Shown here in pieces: positions 50,001 to 63,083 of a stretch of 64,000 nucleotides of DNA. The stretch is taken from positions 4,035,964-4,099,963 of the forward strand of contig JASKMD010000029.1 of assembly GCA_030144725.1 (NCBI GenBank), in the 5' to 3' direction. Each line of letters begins with the position of its first letter. Position 1 is the first letter of the stretch. The position numbers and the translations under genes are program-made. Origin of the DNA: Haematococcus lacustris. Taxonomy: Eukaryota; Chlorophyta; Chlorophyceae; Chlamydomonadales; Haematococcaceae. The notes under the pieces were generated by a model. The model was not told where the DNA came from, searched no databases, and was given only the letters and a program-made list of their open reading frames with translations.

Positions 50001-50048
50001 CGTCACGAGTCCAGCGTCACGAGCTCCACACTCACAGGCCGTTTCCAC

Positions 50049-51590
50049 ACATTACACATGTGCCATTTGCTGCCCCATGACGCCCTTGCTTTGTTAGTCT
50101 CACTAGCGCTTTAGACTGTTCTGAGGCACAGCTGTTAGACACAAGAAAGTGAATCGGACATGTGCTGATCATGTAGTATGTTTTCAGCGGGAACTACGCA
50201 CAAACACATAGCTGATACTCGTACATGTGCTAGGGTGTACTCCACGTGCTGGGCTCAGGCTCAGGTATGTTGGTAAGGTCCGACTGATGCTTTGGACCTT
50301 AACACGACCTTTACACAACGGCCTCATCCGCGGTCGTTCCAACCGCCGCACCGCGACTGCCGCACTATTTCACCGACCACTCATACTCATCAAAAACTAC
50401 ACTGATTGAGGTAGCGACGTTGAGCTACATCCCTGTGATCCCAGACGCCTGGCGCAGGGAGCTGAATGTGCGCAATATAGGAAGCGCTGATACATGAGAG
50501 CTACCTAGCCCATCAGCGTCACACCAGGTGGAGTGCACGAAACAGGTGGCCACCCTCCCAAACACACCTGCCATTTCCTCCGTGCCACATGGTTCAAAAG
50601 TTTAAAACTGACTTCGGTGCTTCGCTGAGCACGGCCTACTTGTTTACACTGAATATCTTGAAGGTGAGCACTGACCTGTGTGCTATCGATACAGTGACAC
50701 TGCGACCTGGGCAGTCTCACCCCGCCGACGTTTAGGCACAGTAGTGTTGCTCAGTGCGTGTCGACAGAATTGACTGACGCTACTCTTCATGCCCATACAC
50801 GTCAGGCATTGCAGAGCTTACCGCGGCCGCCGGTAACGGTGTTCTCGCTGTCCGGTCTCTCCCCCCATCCGGCGACGGGCGCATAATGGCATGCACGTCG
50901 GCACACCTAACCTCTGACGACGAGCTTACCCCCTGCCAGTCTTTAGAAGCGAAGTGCTGCTGTCAGCCATGCTGCTGTACCGCGTATCAAACTCCCGAAG
51001 AAGATGGTTAACGTGCGCAAGAAGGTCCTCCAGGGGACTGCCCGGCACCGGCTGTCGCGTAGTGTCCGCGGTGCCTTTGCGCACCGGCGACCAGCTCGAC
51101 TCTACCGATTCGGCGGTCAGTCGGCGGACGTAATGATCGCCACTCTGGTAAGGCACGCCGGTGCGGCGCTCCACTTCGTAATCCAAGCCGACAGATGTGT
51201 TCAGCGAGTGCCGCGCACGCTGGGCACGTCCCTCTGCACGCACAAGTCCACGAAACATTGGGAACGAAACGCACGCACTGTGCGCTGAGAGCTTGCTCGT
51301 CTATCGCGCATAGCCGTCGCCGCTTCCTTGCTCCAGGTAGGGATGCGATGGGGACGTGGCGGGGGTAGGGTCACACTTACGCTGTTGTGCTATGCATGCC
51401 CATCCATGCCATGCACCCTTCTCTTGCAATGCCCTGCCAGTTACGACAGGGCTGAGCAGCACATCGCTTGCTGATGCGTGAGGAGAGGTGCGTAGGTAGG
51501 GCGCAGGCAGAGAAGCAGCATTGAGGTAGGCGGTCCACCCACTGTGACATGCACGACAGAGACTGACACCAGGCCCCTGGCAGCAGGTCC
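50049..51590. other. intergenic, no gene seen
   Basis: Unique-looking DNA without recognisable coding or repeat content. Confidence 0.5.
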
Positions 51591-53599
51591 TCAGCAGCGA
51601 GGAGTTGCCAACCCCCTCCAGGGCCACCCTCCTGCACTGCTGCACATACACATACGCAATCCGCCAAAGCCCTTCACCTTCACCTTCACACCAGCCCCAC
51701 CTGCAGCCTTCAGGTCCTTAGGCGAGGGTGGCAGCCGGCCCCCTGGTTTCCAGCTGCCCACCACCTTGCCTTGTGCTGCTGCATCGCCCCGAGCCGACCC
51801 ACGGCCAGGTCTAGGCAAGCCCTCGCTGACATAGAACAGCTCAGGGCTGTCAGCCTGGGAGGTGCGGGCCCCTGGCTGCTGGAAGCTGGATCGCTGCTGC
51901 TGCTGCTGCTGCTGCTGCTGACCAGCCTGCAGTGGCTTGCGGACCCCACCACTGGCCGTGGGCCTGGAGGGGGCGGCGTGTGTTTGGCTGCGAGCTGCCG
52001 GCTGCGACTTGGAGGCAGTGTGTGGTGGACTGCTGCTGTGGGTGGGGTGGGCTGATAGGCGACTGCTGCTAGACTTGTGAGCAGCAGGAGCAGCAGCAGC
52101 AGCAGCAGAGGTGGGGGCCTTTGGCTGAGGCAGGGGGGTGTAGTGGGCTTCATCCAGCCTGCGCAGGGCAGCAGCGCAGCAGCAACACCGTGCCTGCACA
52201 ACCCTATACACAAAGAGGCCGAGCCAGAGACAGTCCAATGCCCTGGCATGAACAGGTGCCCAACCTCCAAACATGGTAGCAACAGCTGAAGTATCCTGGC
52301 TGCAAATGATGTGGCGCATGGAGGGGGTGGTTGGGGACTGGCGATTACCCACGAGTGAGGGATGTGTGATGCTGGCTACCTTGTGCAGCATCTCCATCGG
52401 CAGCATGGCAGGGCAGCAGGACACTGCAGCATGTCGTCATCGACAGCATTGTCGCCATCATCATCATGCATGTCCTCCTCTTTCTGCCTTCACCGCGAAC
52501 CAGCTGCCAGCAGCTGCCCCGGCCTCACCATGAAGGAGGAGCGGCAGGTCACTCCCAGCCACACTGAAGCACCACACCCACCGTGTGACCGTGCGTGGCT
52601 TGATGTGTGACCAGTCCAGTTTGCTCCCCACCACCTTGCGGGACTTGCGCACCAGGAAGGGTTTGGAGGCGCTGGTGGGGCTGGCACCTTGCCCCTGCCC
52701 CTGCTCCTGCTCCTGGCCCTCGTATGCCTCATGCCTTACTCCAGCCCCAACCTTGGCTGCGGCACTGCCCACCATCTGCTGCCTTCCACCAGCCTGGGAG
52801 GCCGGCTCATTCCCTGCCTGCCCCTGCCCCTGCCCCTGCCCCTGCCCCTGCCCCTGCCCCTGCCCCCTTACACCCAGCCTCTGTGTCAGCTGCAGCAGTT
52901 GCTGGCGCAGCGCTGTACGTGATGGCGGCATGTGGTTGGGGGCCGGAGGGGAGGAGGCGTCACGCTCACAGTCCCTGGTCCGGGCTGCCGCCGTGGCCTG
53001 GCTCCCCACTGGCCGCATCCGCCGCAAGCTGTAGCTGGCCACGTCACCCCCAGCCTGAACTTCAGCCACTGCTCCCTCACCCTCCCCCTCTCCTTCCTCC
53101 TGCTCCCCTCCACGCACGGCAGGGGCTCGGGCGGGGGTGGTAAGGCAGGGGCCAGCACCATGTGGCTTGTCATTAGCCGCCTGCCATGCCTGCCTACCTA
53201 CCCTCCCCCCCTCCCCCAGGTTGTCAACCTCATTGGGCTGGGCGCTGGACCTCACTGCTGCATGGGATGGTGGTGGGGGCAGGGGTGGCTGGTCCGCAGC
53301 TTGTGGCATGCTGGTGGTGGATGTCATCAGGCGCTGCACACTCTGCAGCTTCAGCTTCATCAGGGCTGCAGACCGGGTCCTGGCCACGGCCAAGCCCCCC
53401 CGGCCCCCATCACCCCCTCCACCCTGCTGCCCGGCTCCCTGTTCTCCACCCCCCGCTGCTGCAGCACCTGCCTGGCCGCTCTCAGCTCGTTCTGTTGGAC
53501 CTTGCCTGGCCTCAGCCGCCAGCTCAGCAGGAACTGCGGAAGCCCAGTCCACTGAGGTAGTCTGGTCCATGGCAGTGCTGGTGTCACTGGCCTCTACGC

Positions 53600-53677
<78 letters not shown>

Positions 53678-54696
53678 GCTGCTGCTGCTGCTGCTGCTGC
53701 TGTGTGTCGCCACCGGTGCCGCCTGGGCCTGACTGCAAGTGGAGTGCATGGGGGCTGCTGTGGCTGCTGGAGTGCTGCTCACAGCTGAAGTGACCAATGG
53801 CTGCAGCTGCCCCAGCCTCAGTGCCCGCCTCAGCCATAGCATTGGCCCCTGCCCCTGCCCCTGCCCCTGCCCCTGCCCCGGTTTCTGCCCTGCTGCTCTT
53901 CTTGGTGGGGGTGCTGCTGCGGGAGGTGGTGGTGGTGCGACGCCGGACTGGTGGTGTGCGTGTGGCGCCTCGTGCCCTGTGTGGGCTCAAGCAGCCGCCT
54001 GCCACCACTGGGCTCACCAGCAGCGGGGTGTCGTCTGTGGTGCAGCCAACACAAGCAAACGCAGCAGAGTGATACAGAGGAGGTGCTGCGGCAGGGCAGC
54101 TGCTGAGGTGATGGGGCGGAAACACAGCCCTAGATGGCCCGAAGGGGCAGCTGCAGGAGGGCTGGCAGCGTCAGGGTTATGGCTAGGTTGGGTTAGGCCC
54201 TGACCCCTGACCCCTGACCCTATCCCAAACCCAGCAGCAGCAGGGCTGATGGGGTGCTGCTGTACAGGAGTATCCGGGTGGTGGTGGCGCAGAGGGGCCA
54301 GACTGGGGAGTAGGCAGGGGGCAGTGTGAGCTGGCACAGCTGGTGGCATGAGCCGCGTGGGGGGCAGAGCAGCAGGGCCCTGAGGGTGCGGCAGGGCAGC
54401 AGGGCAGCAGGGCAGCAGGGCAGCAGGGCAGCAGGGGTGGCTGCGGGCCACTCACCAAAGGTCCTCCTGCGGGTAGAGGATGCGGGGGACAGCGTATCCC
54501 TCACACTCACCGCCCCCACACTGCCACCCCCCGCGCTACTAGCGCCCGGTCGGCCCCCGGCCCCTGCCGGCAGCCCCCAGCTGCTGCTGCTGCTGGCCTC
54601 CACTCCCCCCGGACCCCAGACCCCCTCCACCATGCCCCGGCCCCCAGGTGGGGGGGTCCAGGCATGCGGACCTGGGCTCTGAGCGCCCCACCCCCC

Positions 54697-54735
<39 letters not shown>

Positions 54736-57700
54736 TGGGGAGGCAATGGGGGCCCCAGGGCCATTAGGGGCCCAGGGGGGTCCCTGGCCGCCTTGGCCCG
54801 CCTGGCTGCCCTCATGGCTCACAGGCGGCCAGGCCCGGTGCCACTCCTGGTGGAGGGCCTGGCTGCTGCCGGCATCCCAAGGGGCAGGGCGGGGGGGCGG
54901 GGGGGGGCTGTGCCCTGGCAGCCAGGGCCCACCCAGGGGCCTGTACCCGCCCCCGCCCCAATGGGCAGCAGGTGGGGCAGCTGAGGCAGGGTCGAATGTG
55001 GGGGAGCAGCTTGTTTGCAGTGAGGGCCAGGGGGCAGGGCCGGTGGTTAGGCCTGCAGTGTGAAGGGGCGGGGGGTGAGCAGCGCTGCCATAGCCTGGAG
55101 GGTGCTGATGCTGATGCTGGTGGTGTTGATGATGCTGGGGCTGCAGGGGGAAGGGCTGCAGGGGGGAGGGCTGCTGGGGCTGTTGGGGTAGGTGTGGGTG
55201 TGAAGGGTTGAAGTATAGAGGTAGGGAGTGAGGGTGATGAGGGTGCAGTGGCCAGGGCAGGCCAGCTGTGGGCTGCGTCACGGAGGGTGGGGAGCCCCTC
55301 AGCTCTAGGGCCGGCTGCCATGGCAGGTGCGCTGCCAGCCCCCCCTCCGCCCCCCCTGGTGCGCCCCCCCCTCTCACGAATGCAACACCCCCCGCTTGCC
55401 ACCCTAGCTCCTGCTGCTGCTGCTGCTGCTGCTGGTGTGCAGGCGGCTGTTGCTGATGAGAGTGTTGACTATTGTCTGGCAGAGCCAGCTGTGGCCTGTC
55501 CCCTGTCTGCCCTCCAGCTGCTGCTGCTGCTGCCGCTGCTGCTGCTGGCTTCAGGGCCAGGGTCAGGGGGGAGAACACGTGCGCATCCTTTGACTGGCGG
55601 TGGCTGAGGGGCTGGGGGGCCCCCCCCTGGGTGGCACTGCCGGCAGAGCGGCAGTCGCGGCTAAGGCGCAGGGCAGAGGGGCTGAGGGAAGCGTGGCTGC
55701 TGGACAAGGAGTGGTTGGCAGAGCGGCTTGCAGAGCGTGAGGGCAGGGGGCTGATGACAGCACAGCCCAGAGGAGCGTCTGGCACAGGCTGGGATGCAGC
55801 ACTGCCAGTGCTGTGTTCACTGTGGTTGGGGCGGAGTGCAGCGGGCGGGGGGCTGTGGCTGCCTGCCTGTGCTGGCTGCATGCTGGGCACAGGGGGGGGG
55901 GGGAGGGGGAGGGGGACACGATGCTCCTGAGGGGCTGCTGCACGCCAGGGCGGACAGGCTAGCGCTGCGCTGCACCCGCTGCTGCATGAGCTGCGCCAGC
56001 ATGGCAGAGGCAGTGGGGGGGGCGGGGGCCCCCCCCGCGCTACCCAGGTGGAGGGCCGTCTGACTGGGTCGGCTCCCTCTGCCTGGCTGGGGTTGGCTGG
56101 CAGCCTGGAGGGCGGGGCAGGTGGGTGGTGGGATGCCAGGGACGGCGGCTGGGTGGGTGGTGGGGGAGGTGGGGCAGGGCTCGGAGGAGTCTGCAAAAGC
56201 AGCTGGCAGGGGTGATGCCATGCAGGGGGAGGGGGTGTCCAGGGAGGGGAGGGCGCCGGGGGTGCGGGGCGTGCGGCCCATGTCCCCGTACCTGGGCCAG
56301 GGCTCCAGCGCCACAGCAGCCCTGGCCCTGGCTGCTGACACTGGTACACTGACGTCAGAGGCAGCTGCGAAGGAGGAGGAGGAGGAGGAGTGGACAGGGG
56401 AAGGTGAGGGGGAGGGAGAGGTGAGGGGCAGCGAAGTGCTGGGGGTGTCCTGGCAAGCGGATGAGGGAGTGGGAGCGGCTGAGGTGAGAGCAGGGGGAGG
56501 GGGGCGTTCCGGGGTGGAGGAAGAGGCAAGTGAGTCAGGAGGAGGAGGGCCAGGGCCAGGGCCAGCAGTGGCCCCTCCTGCTGGGCCTTGACGCGGCTCA
56601 TCCTCTCCACCTCCAGCAGCCCCTACAGCTCCAGGCTCCCCCACAGCCCCCAGGGCTTCACCTTTGGCCAGGGTGGCCACCTTTGAGACTGCTGCGCTGC
56701 CTGGCTTCCACCCCTCCTGCCCCCCCATCCCAATCAACTGTGCAGCTGCAGCAGCACTCAGACACAGGGCAGCGTTGTCAAGAGTGGGGAGCTGTGGGTG
56801 CATGCTGCCGGCCTGACCTGCTGCTGGCCCCAGCTCAAGTGGCTGCGCAGGGAGGTGCAGCTGCTGCTGCTGCAAGGCAGTCGAGGCCACCGGAGTGGGT
56901 GTGCAGCTGGAGGGGTGCCAGGCAGGCACTGTACGGCTGGGCCCTGACCCCACCCGCTGCTCCTGCTGCTGCCTAGCCCCCGCGCCACCGCCATTCACGT
57001 CATGCCATTGCTGAGGCACAGTGTGAGAAGCTGCGGCACTGCCAGAGCTGGCAGGTGAGGCTGGAGCCAAGGCCGGGGCCGGGGCAGAGCTTTGGGTGGT
57101 GTGCCTTTGCGTGAAGGGCAGCAGTGTGTGGGGGGTGCTCCTCTCAGCTGCCCTGGCCCCTGATGCAGCAGCAGGGGGGCCTGCCTGTGCCCGGTGCCCA
57201 GCTTGCCACGTGCTGGGGGTGGGCAGTGGTGGCCCGCACGCCTGGCCAGGGGTCAGGTCAGGGCCGTGCTTGTCCTGACCCGGCCTGCCCTGCTCAGGCT
57301 CTGGCCTCATCCCACCCCCTGGGAGCTGCAGCCCCCCGCTGCACAGCCTGGAGGCAGCGCTAGCAGCAGCTGAGGGAAGCACGGTGGCCTCCCTGCCCAC
57401 TGGGCTGGCCCAGCCTGCTGACGGGTCGCAGGGCTGGGAGTGAAGGGGGTCTTGGGAGCTGTGCACCCGGGCAGGGAGGGTTGGGGTGGCGGGGTCCAGG
57501 TGGGAAGCTGCCCCCTGGGCGCTGTCTGCTGACCCCTGCAGGGCCTGGGCGGGGGGCAGGTGGGGGCGGCCCTGGTGGGAGCGTGGGTGCGGCATAGCCC
57601 AGGAAGCAGGCAGGTGGCTGTCATGCTGCCCATCGCCACCAGCCATCCCCCCTTCTCCCTCCCCCTCTCTGTCCCCTGCCCCTCCTCCCTCCTCCTCCTT

Positions 57701-60700
57701 TTCCTCCTCCTCCTCCCCCTTCTCCTCGCCCTCGCAGCTTTCTGAGGCACTGTCAGCATAGCGCCCTGGCTCGTACTCCAGCCGTACTCCAGGCCTGCAG
57801 CCGCCCTCCCCTGCAGCCGCCCCCCAAGATCCCTCTCCCCCTTCCACCTCGTGCCCATCGCCATCGCGGTGGCTGCCTGGCCGCAGCCGTTCTGCAGCTG
57901 CCTGACCAGGGCTGCCGGCTGCAGGGCCCGAGGCAGGGAAGTGGAAGCGGGAGAGGGCCGGCTTGCTGGCCTGGGCTCCGACATAGCGCGGTAGAGGTCC
58001 CTCTGCAGCCTGCACGCTGTGACTGGCACCAGGGGCTCTTAGCCAGGCGGAGCCTGTGATGGGGCTGCTGGCAGCAGCTGCATCCCCACCAACAGCAATG
58101 TGTTTACCACCACCATCACCATTGCCACCACCACCATGAGCACCATCGCCACAGCCTTGTGCTGCACCGGGCCTGACCCCGGCAGCTGTCGGGTCCTTCC
58201 GCAACGGACTGCCAAACAGCACCATGTCATCGGCTTGCAAGCGAGGCGCATGCAGCCCTTTGACCACTCCTTGGCCTGCAAGGTGGGGTCTGTAGGCGGT
58301 TTGCTCCTCCTCTGCCGCTGCTACCGCTGCTGCTGCTGCGGCTGCTGTAGGGGCTGTCACACTGGCAGCGTGGGGTGCGTGAAGGCCTGGGTGAGCGCCA
58401 CTGAGTGCAGGGGCAGCTGGCCAGCTGGGCGGGGGCTGTGTGTGCAGCCCCTGGGGTTGCCAGGCGCTTGGCGTCGTGGCGGTTGAGTTCAACCCCGGGG
58501 AAGAGCCGGCAGCTGAGTGCCCACTGCCTGCGAGGGTGACAGCAGGCCACGCAGCAGCCAACCTCTGCAGCAGCCTGGCCCTGGCCTGCCTTGCACCCTG
58601 TGCCCCTGTGCTGTCAGCTGTCACACCAGGGCGGTCAGCAGTGCAGGCTGCCTGCAGCAGGGTAGGTCCCAACACACCATCACAGCCATTGCCTGGCTAC
58701 ACTGACCCCAGCTGCACACCCCTCTGTGCATCAGCTGCATTCCCTCCTGTGGTCAGCTGATTTAGCAGCAGCGACTGCAGTGTGTGGGCCTCCTGGCGTC
58801 ATGACAGTGGCAGCAGCAGCAGGAGTCACACACAGCAGCAGCAGGCACCTGGCACCACAACCAAGGGTCAGCAGGGATCCACACAGGGGCCAGGCAGCTC
58901 AGTCCCAGGCCCACCCCTGCCCACCCCTGCCCTCCCTGGCCCCGCCACCCACCTAGATGGACCCCCCTCCCACTGTGGCCCTGCATGTCCCCAGCTTGAC
59001 CTGCAGCCTGCCATGTGGCTGGTGCCGGGGCCGCCTGTCCGCCCTGCTCATCCTCAGACGACTCGTCGCTGTCTGACCACTGTGCTGCGCTGCGCCGCCG
59101 GGTATACTTGTACACGCGCACCTCACCAGCCCCCGCAGCCTGGGGCGCAGCTGTGAGCCCAGCACCACCCTCAGCCCAGGGGCCTGCCCCTGCCCCTCCT
59201 GCAGCCACGCCTGGTCCCTGGGCCCTGACCCCTGCCTCCACCCACCCACCCCCCACATGCCGTGCCTGAGCAGCCTGGGCCCCAGCTGCAGGAGGCTGCA
59301 GGTCCAGGTGAGGGGCGGACGCTGCGGCCAGGGCTGCCATGGTCGCCGCCAGCTGCGATGTCCTCAGCGATTGCTCTGCCGCCTGCCTGCTGGCTGCCAC
59401 CCGGGCAGCATAGGCGTTCAGCACAGCCAGCCTGTTGGCCATCGCCGCCGTGGCTGCGTGGCTGAAAAGGGCATCAGCAGCAGGGGTGGGGAGGGCGCGG
59501 GAGCCAGGCTGGTGCATGTGGGGGGCCTGAGGGGGCTGGGCTGCCAGGGGGCTGAGGGAGGGAGGGGGTGTGGGCACCTTGTGCTCCGGAGCCGTATGTC
59601 GTCTGCCAGCATCTCCCTGCTGCTGCATGGCATCCACAGCCAGCATGGCAGCGCTGCCCATGCTGTCACAGGACAGTCGGTTCTTGTGCTGCCGCGGCGG
59701 TGGGGAGATGGCTGAGGCGTTGAGGCTGCTGGTGGCGGTGTGGGACAGGTGGCTGCTGCCGCTGCAACTGCTGCGCCCATGGGCTGCTGGCCGAGCCCGG
59801 GTGGGCACAGCAGCCGGGTAAGCACTTCTGCTGGAGTGGTCCCACTGCAAGCTGCGGCGAGCGCTGGAGCTGCTGCTGGCCCAGGAAGGGGTGCTGTGCG
59901 ACATGCTCAGCCGGCCATGACTGCCTGCACTGCGGGTCGTGGCAGCGGCTGGGACCCGGCTGGGGGTCAGGCCGGAGGTGGAGGGGGTGGTGGGGGTGGG
60001 GGAGCTGGGGCAGCGCAGCAGGTGGGTCCGCTGCCGGGCCACAGGGGCAGTGCCTGGGGTGGAGTGGTGTGACGTGCGCAGCAGCTGCGGGGCAGGGGGG
60101 CGCCATTGCCAAGCTGGGACTGAGTCACAGCTGCACGCAAGCCTGCTGCGCTGCAGAGGTAATGCTGGTGAGGAAACACCCAGTCGATTGCAAGAAAATT
60201 GAATGCAAGGTTTAGGCCAGAACATTGCCAAGGCATTCGGATGTTGAGGCAGTCAGAGTGCAAGAGGCCCTGGCAATGACGTATGTCAGGAAGACAGCAG
60301 GTGGCCAGCGCCGCATGGCAGCCAAGGTTGGATGCCTTCTACCAGGCGTTGCTGGATTGCTAAAGAGCTGTGTACAGTATGGATAACTACCCACTTGAGG
60401 CGACAGGCCCCCTGCCAGCGGGTCTACCCTGCTTTGCACCCCACTGAAGTAGCGAGCAGTGGCCTTGGCCAGGTTGTCCCTGTCCGTCTGGCGCCCTGAG
60501 AATAACTGCATGCAGCAATGTGGCACCAGCAGCCCATGTGAAAGGCCCTGAACCTACCAGCACTGGTGGCTGGTTGCGCCAAGTCTTACAAGGATCCCGT
60601 GTCAACCTGTTTTAGCCTGGTGTGGTATTAGCTAGTATATTGGAGCTGGGGGCGGAGTTTGCACACAACAGCTCCACCTGATGGTGCTCAGCTTCAATCT

Positions 60701-60833
60701 CGGCCAGCTGCTTGCCCATTTGAATGAGGTGCTCGTGCATATCGCCACCCCCAAAGCGCCCTCCGGTGCTCTTGTTGCTGGCCTCCACATCCTGATTTTG
60801 CAAATGTGCAGCTGTCTCGAGAGCAGAATTCAT
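51591..60833 (-). CDS. very long low-complexity protein, exon structure partly resolved
   Basis: A succession of long minus-strand open stretches with donors and acceptors. A first coiled-coil exon starts MNSALETAAHLQNQDVEASN at 60833 and continues GGDMHEHLIQMGKQLAEIEA. Next comes NLAKATARYFSGVQSRVDP (about 60497-60420), then a Ser/Ala/Pro-rich mass (about 60150-51600). Short non-repetitive islands are RVYKYTRRRSAAQWSDSDE, MVLFGSPLRKDPT, KPFLVRKSRKVVGSKLDWSH and SPELFYVSEGLPRPGRGSA. Gln tracts are CAG-encoded. The frame changes at a 12-G run (55892-55903). I know no family; it could be a disordered scaffold or regulatory protein, and it might be two genes. Confidence 0.4.
52815..52864. repeat. 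(CTGCCC)n
   Basis: Eight hexamers, in gene sense GGGCAG (Gly-Gln codons), within the long low-complexity ORF. A similar block is at 53838-53880. Confidence 0.9.
53601..53701. repeat. (CTG)n, polyglutamine-coding on the minus strand
   Basis: About 33 triplets with one CCG interruption encode a Gln tract in the low-complexity gene. Confidence 0.95.
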
Positions 60834-61400
60834 ACTCCGGATGCTTTCGCTGAACCAACAAGTCAGGCTGCCATTGCCCTAGTTCGCGCGCTTGGTCGCT
60901 AACGGCACATGTAGCACTGTGCACTTAAATTTTTTCCTGTCACGCTCCCTCGGGGCAGTAGTTCTTCCTTTCTTTCTTTTGATTGTACACTGGTATTGAG
61001 CTGAGGGTTTGAGGTAATAGCTGGGCATAGGAGTCCTGCTGCTGCTGATCTTGCTGCACACTGGATATCTTCGTAGATATGCATTCATTCCTGCCATGCA
61101 ACCATTTGCCTTGTACTTCACTCGACGTGACAGCTGCCATAGCTCATCTTGTGACAGTGCAGAATGCGTGCCTGTGGGCGTGCGTGAACTGTGTGCATGC
61201 ATGCATGCTGGCAGCAGGTCTGAGCACCCAGTTTAGGCCATCAAGTGCAGCTCGGCCACTGTGGGGACAACACCATGTAATACATGTGTAATGGACCCCA
61301 ATTACGCTGCATTCCGGTTGCCGGCACTCCGGTTAGATGGCGACCTGATGCGCCCTCCAGCACGGCCACTCCGCTCTGATGATGTTGCTGAGTCCCTGAG
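60834..61400. other. bidirectional upstream region
   Basis: It separates the putative start of the minus-strand low-complexity gene from the plus-strand Fanzor-like gene. No gene is recognised. Confidence 0.5.
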
Positions 61401-63083
61401 ATGCCGCCGAAAAGGAAACGCAAGCGCCCCGTCTCCCCCGCACCCTCCGCAGCCGGTAAGCCACTAAGCTCGACGAAAGGCTAGGCCGCTCCGAAGCTAA
61501 CTGACGACGCGGCGCAGTGTGCACCACGCGACATTGCGACTCAAGTCCTGCCGTGCGTGTCTGCAGGCGCCAGTGGCAGTGGCGGGCAGGGCCAGGCTGG
61601 GAAAGAAGTAACTGGAGAGAGGCGCCAGGTTATCAAGGCCGCCTTTCGTAGCCTTGTGGAGGCAGCCCGGCCTGATCTCAGCCCAGCTGAAGTTGGCGCT
61701 GTTGTGGCAGAGGTCAACAAACGCATGACCATGGGCAGCAAGCAGTGCGTCCTGACAGCAGTCCTGTGTCTCTCTGTGCTGCTCCAGTCCTTCCTAGGCC
61801 AGCCCTCTCAAGGCTTCCCAGCAGCAGGTCCAGCCCAGGCCCCCCTCTTCCACCTGACCCAGCCTGCCCTCGCTATGCTCACCCCTGCCTCGCCACACGC
61901 AGCTCACCCCGCTGTGCAGCCGCCCCAGCCCAACTGCCTCCACCAGTGCAGCTGAACATCTGGGACCCACAGCTGCTGGCACAGATCAAAGATGCCATGG
62001 AGCTGCTCACCAATGCCAGCGTTCTTGAGCACATGATGCGTGGCCCCCACCACAACGGCATCCGGCTGCTGCCCGGTGAGGTGGCTGTGTTTGAGCAGCC
62101 CAGCAGTGCCTGGCCGGTGGCCATGCTCAAGCAGCTGGATGAGGTGCATCTGACAGGGGACGACAACTCCCTCAACGCCAACGCCACCAACATCCTGACC
62201 CTGACCTGACTTGACCTGACCCTGACCCTGACCTGACCTGCAGCTGGTGAATGGGATGAAGTGGGTGTCACGCCAGCACTACCACCAAGAGAGGGGAGTT
62301 GCGGTGTACCTGGGAGCGGGCCGCTTCAGCCAGGGTGGGTGGAAGGCCAATGCGGTACGGGAGGGATTTCGCAAAGTGGTGGAGCAGCCTAGCAGGCCTG
62401 GCCCGGCCAGACCCGACAGGCTGGTGATCGTGGATGAGTTCCGCACCACCCGTGTCAGCTCGTCCGTGCATGCCCGCAAGCCTTGTGAGTTGCACCTGCC
62501 AGATGACCGGCCAAGGCCAGCAGACTGGGTGCCCCCAGCAGGCCAGGTCAACCAGCGGCTGTTGCGCCCAGCCTGGAGCCTGCGGCATGCTAAGGATGTG
62601 CGGGGCCTGAAGTGGTGCCATGAGGTGCCGCCCAACCCCCCTCCCCCTCCCCCAGCTCAGCACCCACCTGCCCAGGACCCCCCTGCCCCTGCCCAGGACC
62701 CCCCTGCCCCTCCCCCAGCCCAGGGCCCCCCACCCCCTCCCCAGCCCAGGAGCCACCCCCACCAGCCCAGGACCAGGCCCCCCCTGCCCCTCCCCCAGCC
62801 CAAGACCCCCAACCCCCTCCCCCAGCCCAGGACCCTCCCATGGGGCAGGTGGCTGGACCGGGACACCAACCCCTGCCTCAACTTCCAGCGCATTGGGGAG
62901 AGCAAGCAGCGCCCCCTGGAACTGTGCAGCTATGAGGGCCTGATGGCTCTGCCCCCCGTTGGCAAGGAGTACCAGCAGGGCTACAAGCGGGTCAATGACC
63001 GGCTGCCCAAGGTCAAGCAGCGGTTGCACCGGGCTGCAGAGTACCGGCGGGGCATTGATGGCCGGGCCCGCAACAATGCATAG
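61401..63083 (+). CDS. Fanzor/TnpB-like family 1 gene, ORF-intact (copy B)
   Basis: Model: 61401-61455, 61567-61744, 61903-62143, 62244-63083, giving 1314 nt (437 aa) with all phases consistent. The junction 61744/61903 is the least certain. MPPKRKRKRPVSPAPSAA is a strong nuclear-localisation-like start. A helical region follows (ERRQVIKAAFRSLVEAARPD), then NIWDPQLLAQIKDAMELL, VNGMKWVSRQHYHQERGVAV, LVIVDEFRTTRVSSSVHAR, a Pro-rich spacer of about 70 residues, GRWLDRDTNPCLNFQRIGE and a basic tail ending RARNNA. The DEFRTT block and RDTNPCLN fit the zinc-ribbon and RuvC-III regions of TnpB/Fanzor, but the ribbon Cys residues are Ser and no RuvC-I Asp motif is visible. It may be a non-autonomous or repurposed copy. 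The nuclease relation is inference. Confidence 0.62.
62144..62243 (+). repeat. CTGACC telomere-like repeat in the last intron
   Basis: Intron 3 of the Fanzor-like gene ends in imperfect CTGACC/CTGACCC units and the acceptor ACCTGCAG. It is the short counterpart of the array at 1-148. Confidence 0.85.

Noticed and set aside
50926..51288. Overlapping ORFs of 90-110 residues on both strands
   Set aside because: No recognisable motif, no splice partners; typical chance ORFs in GC-rich DNA.
61541..61741. Minus-strand 66-residue ORF
   Set aside because: Shadow of exon 2 of the plus-strand Fanzor-like gene.
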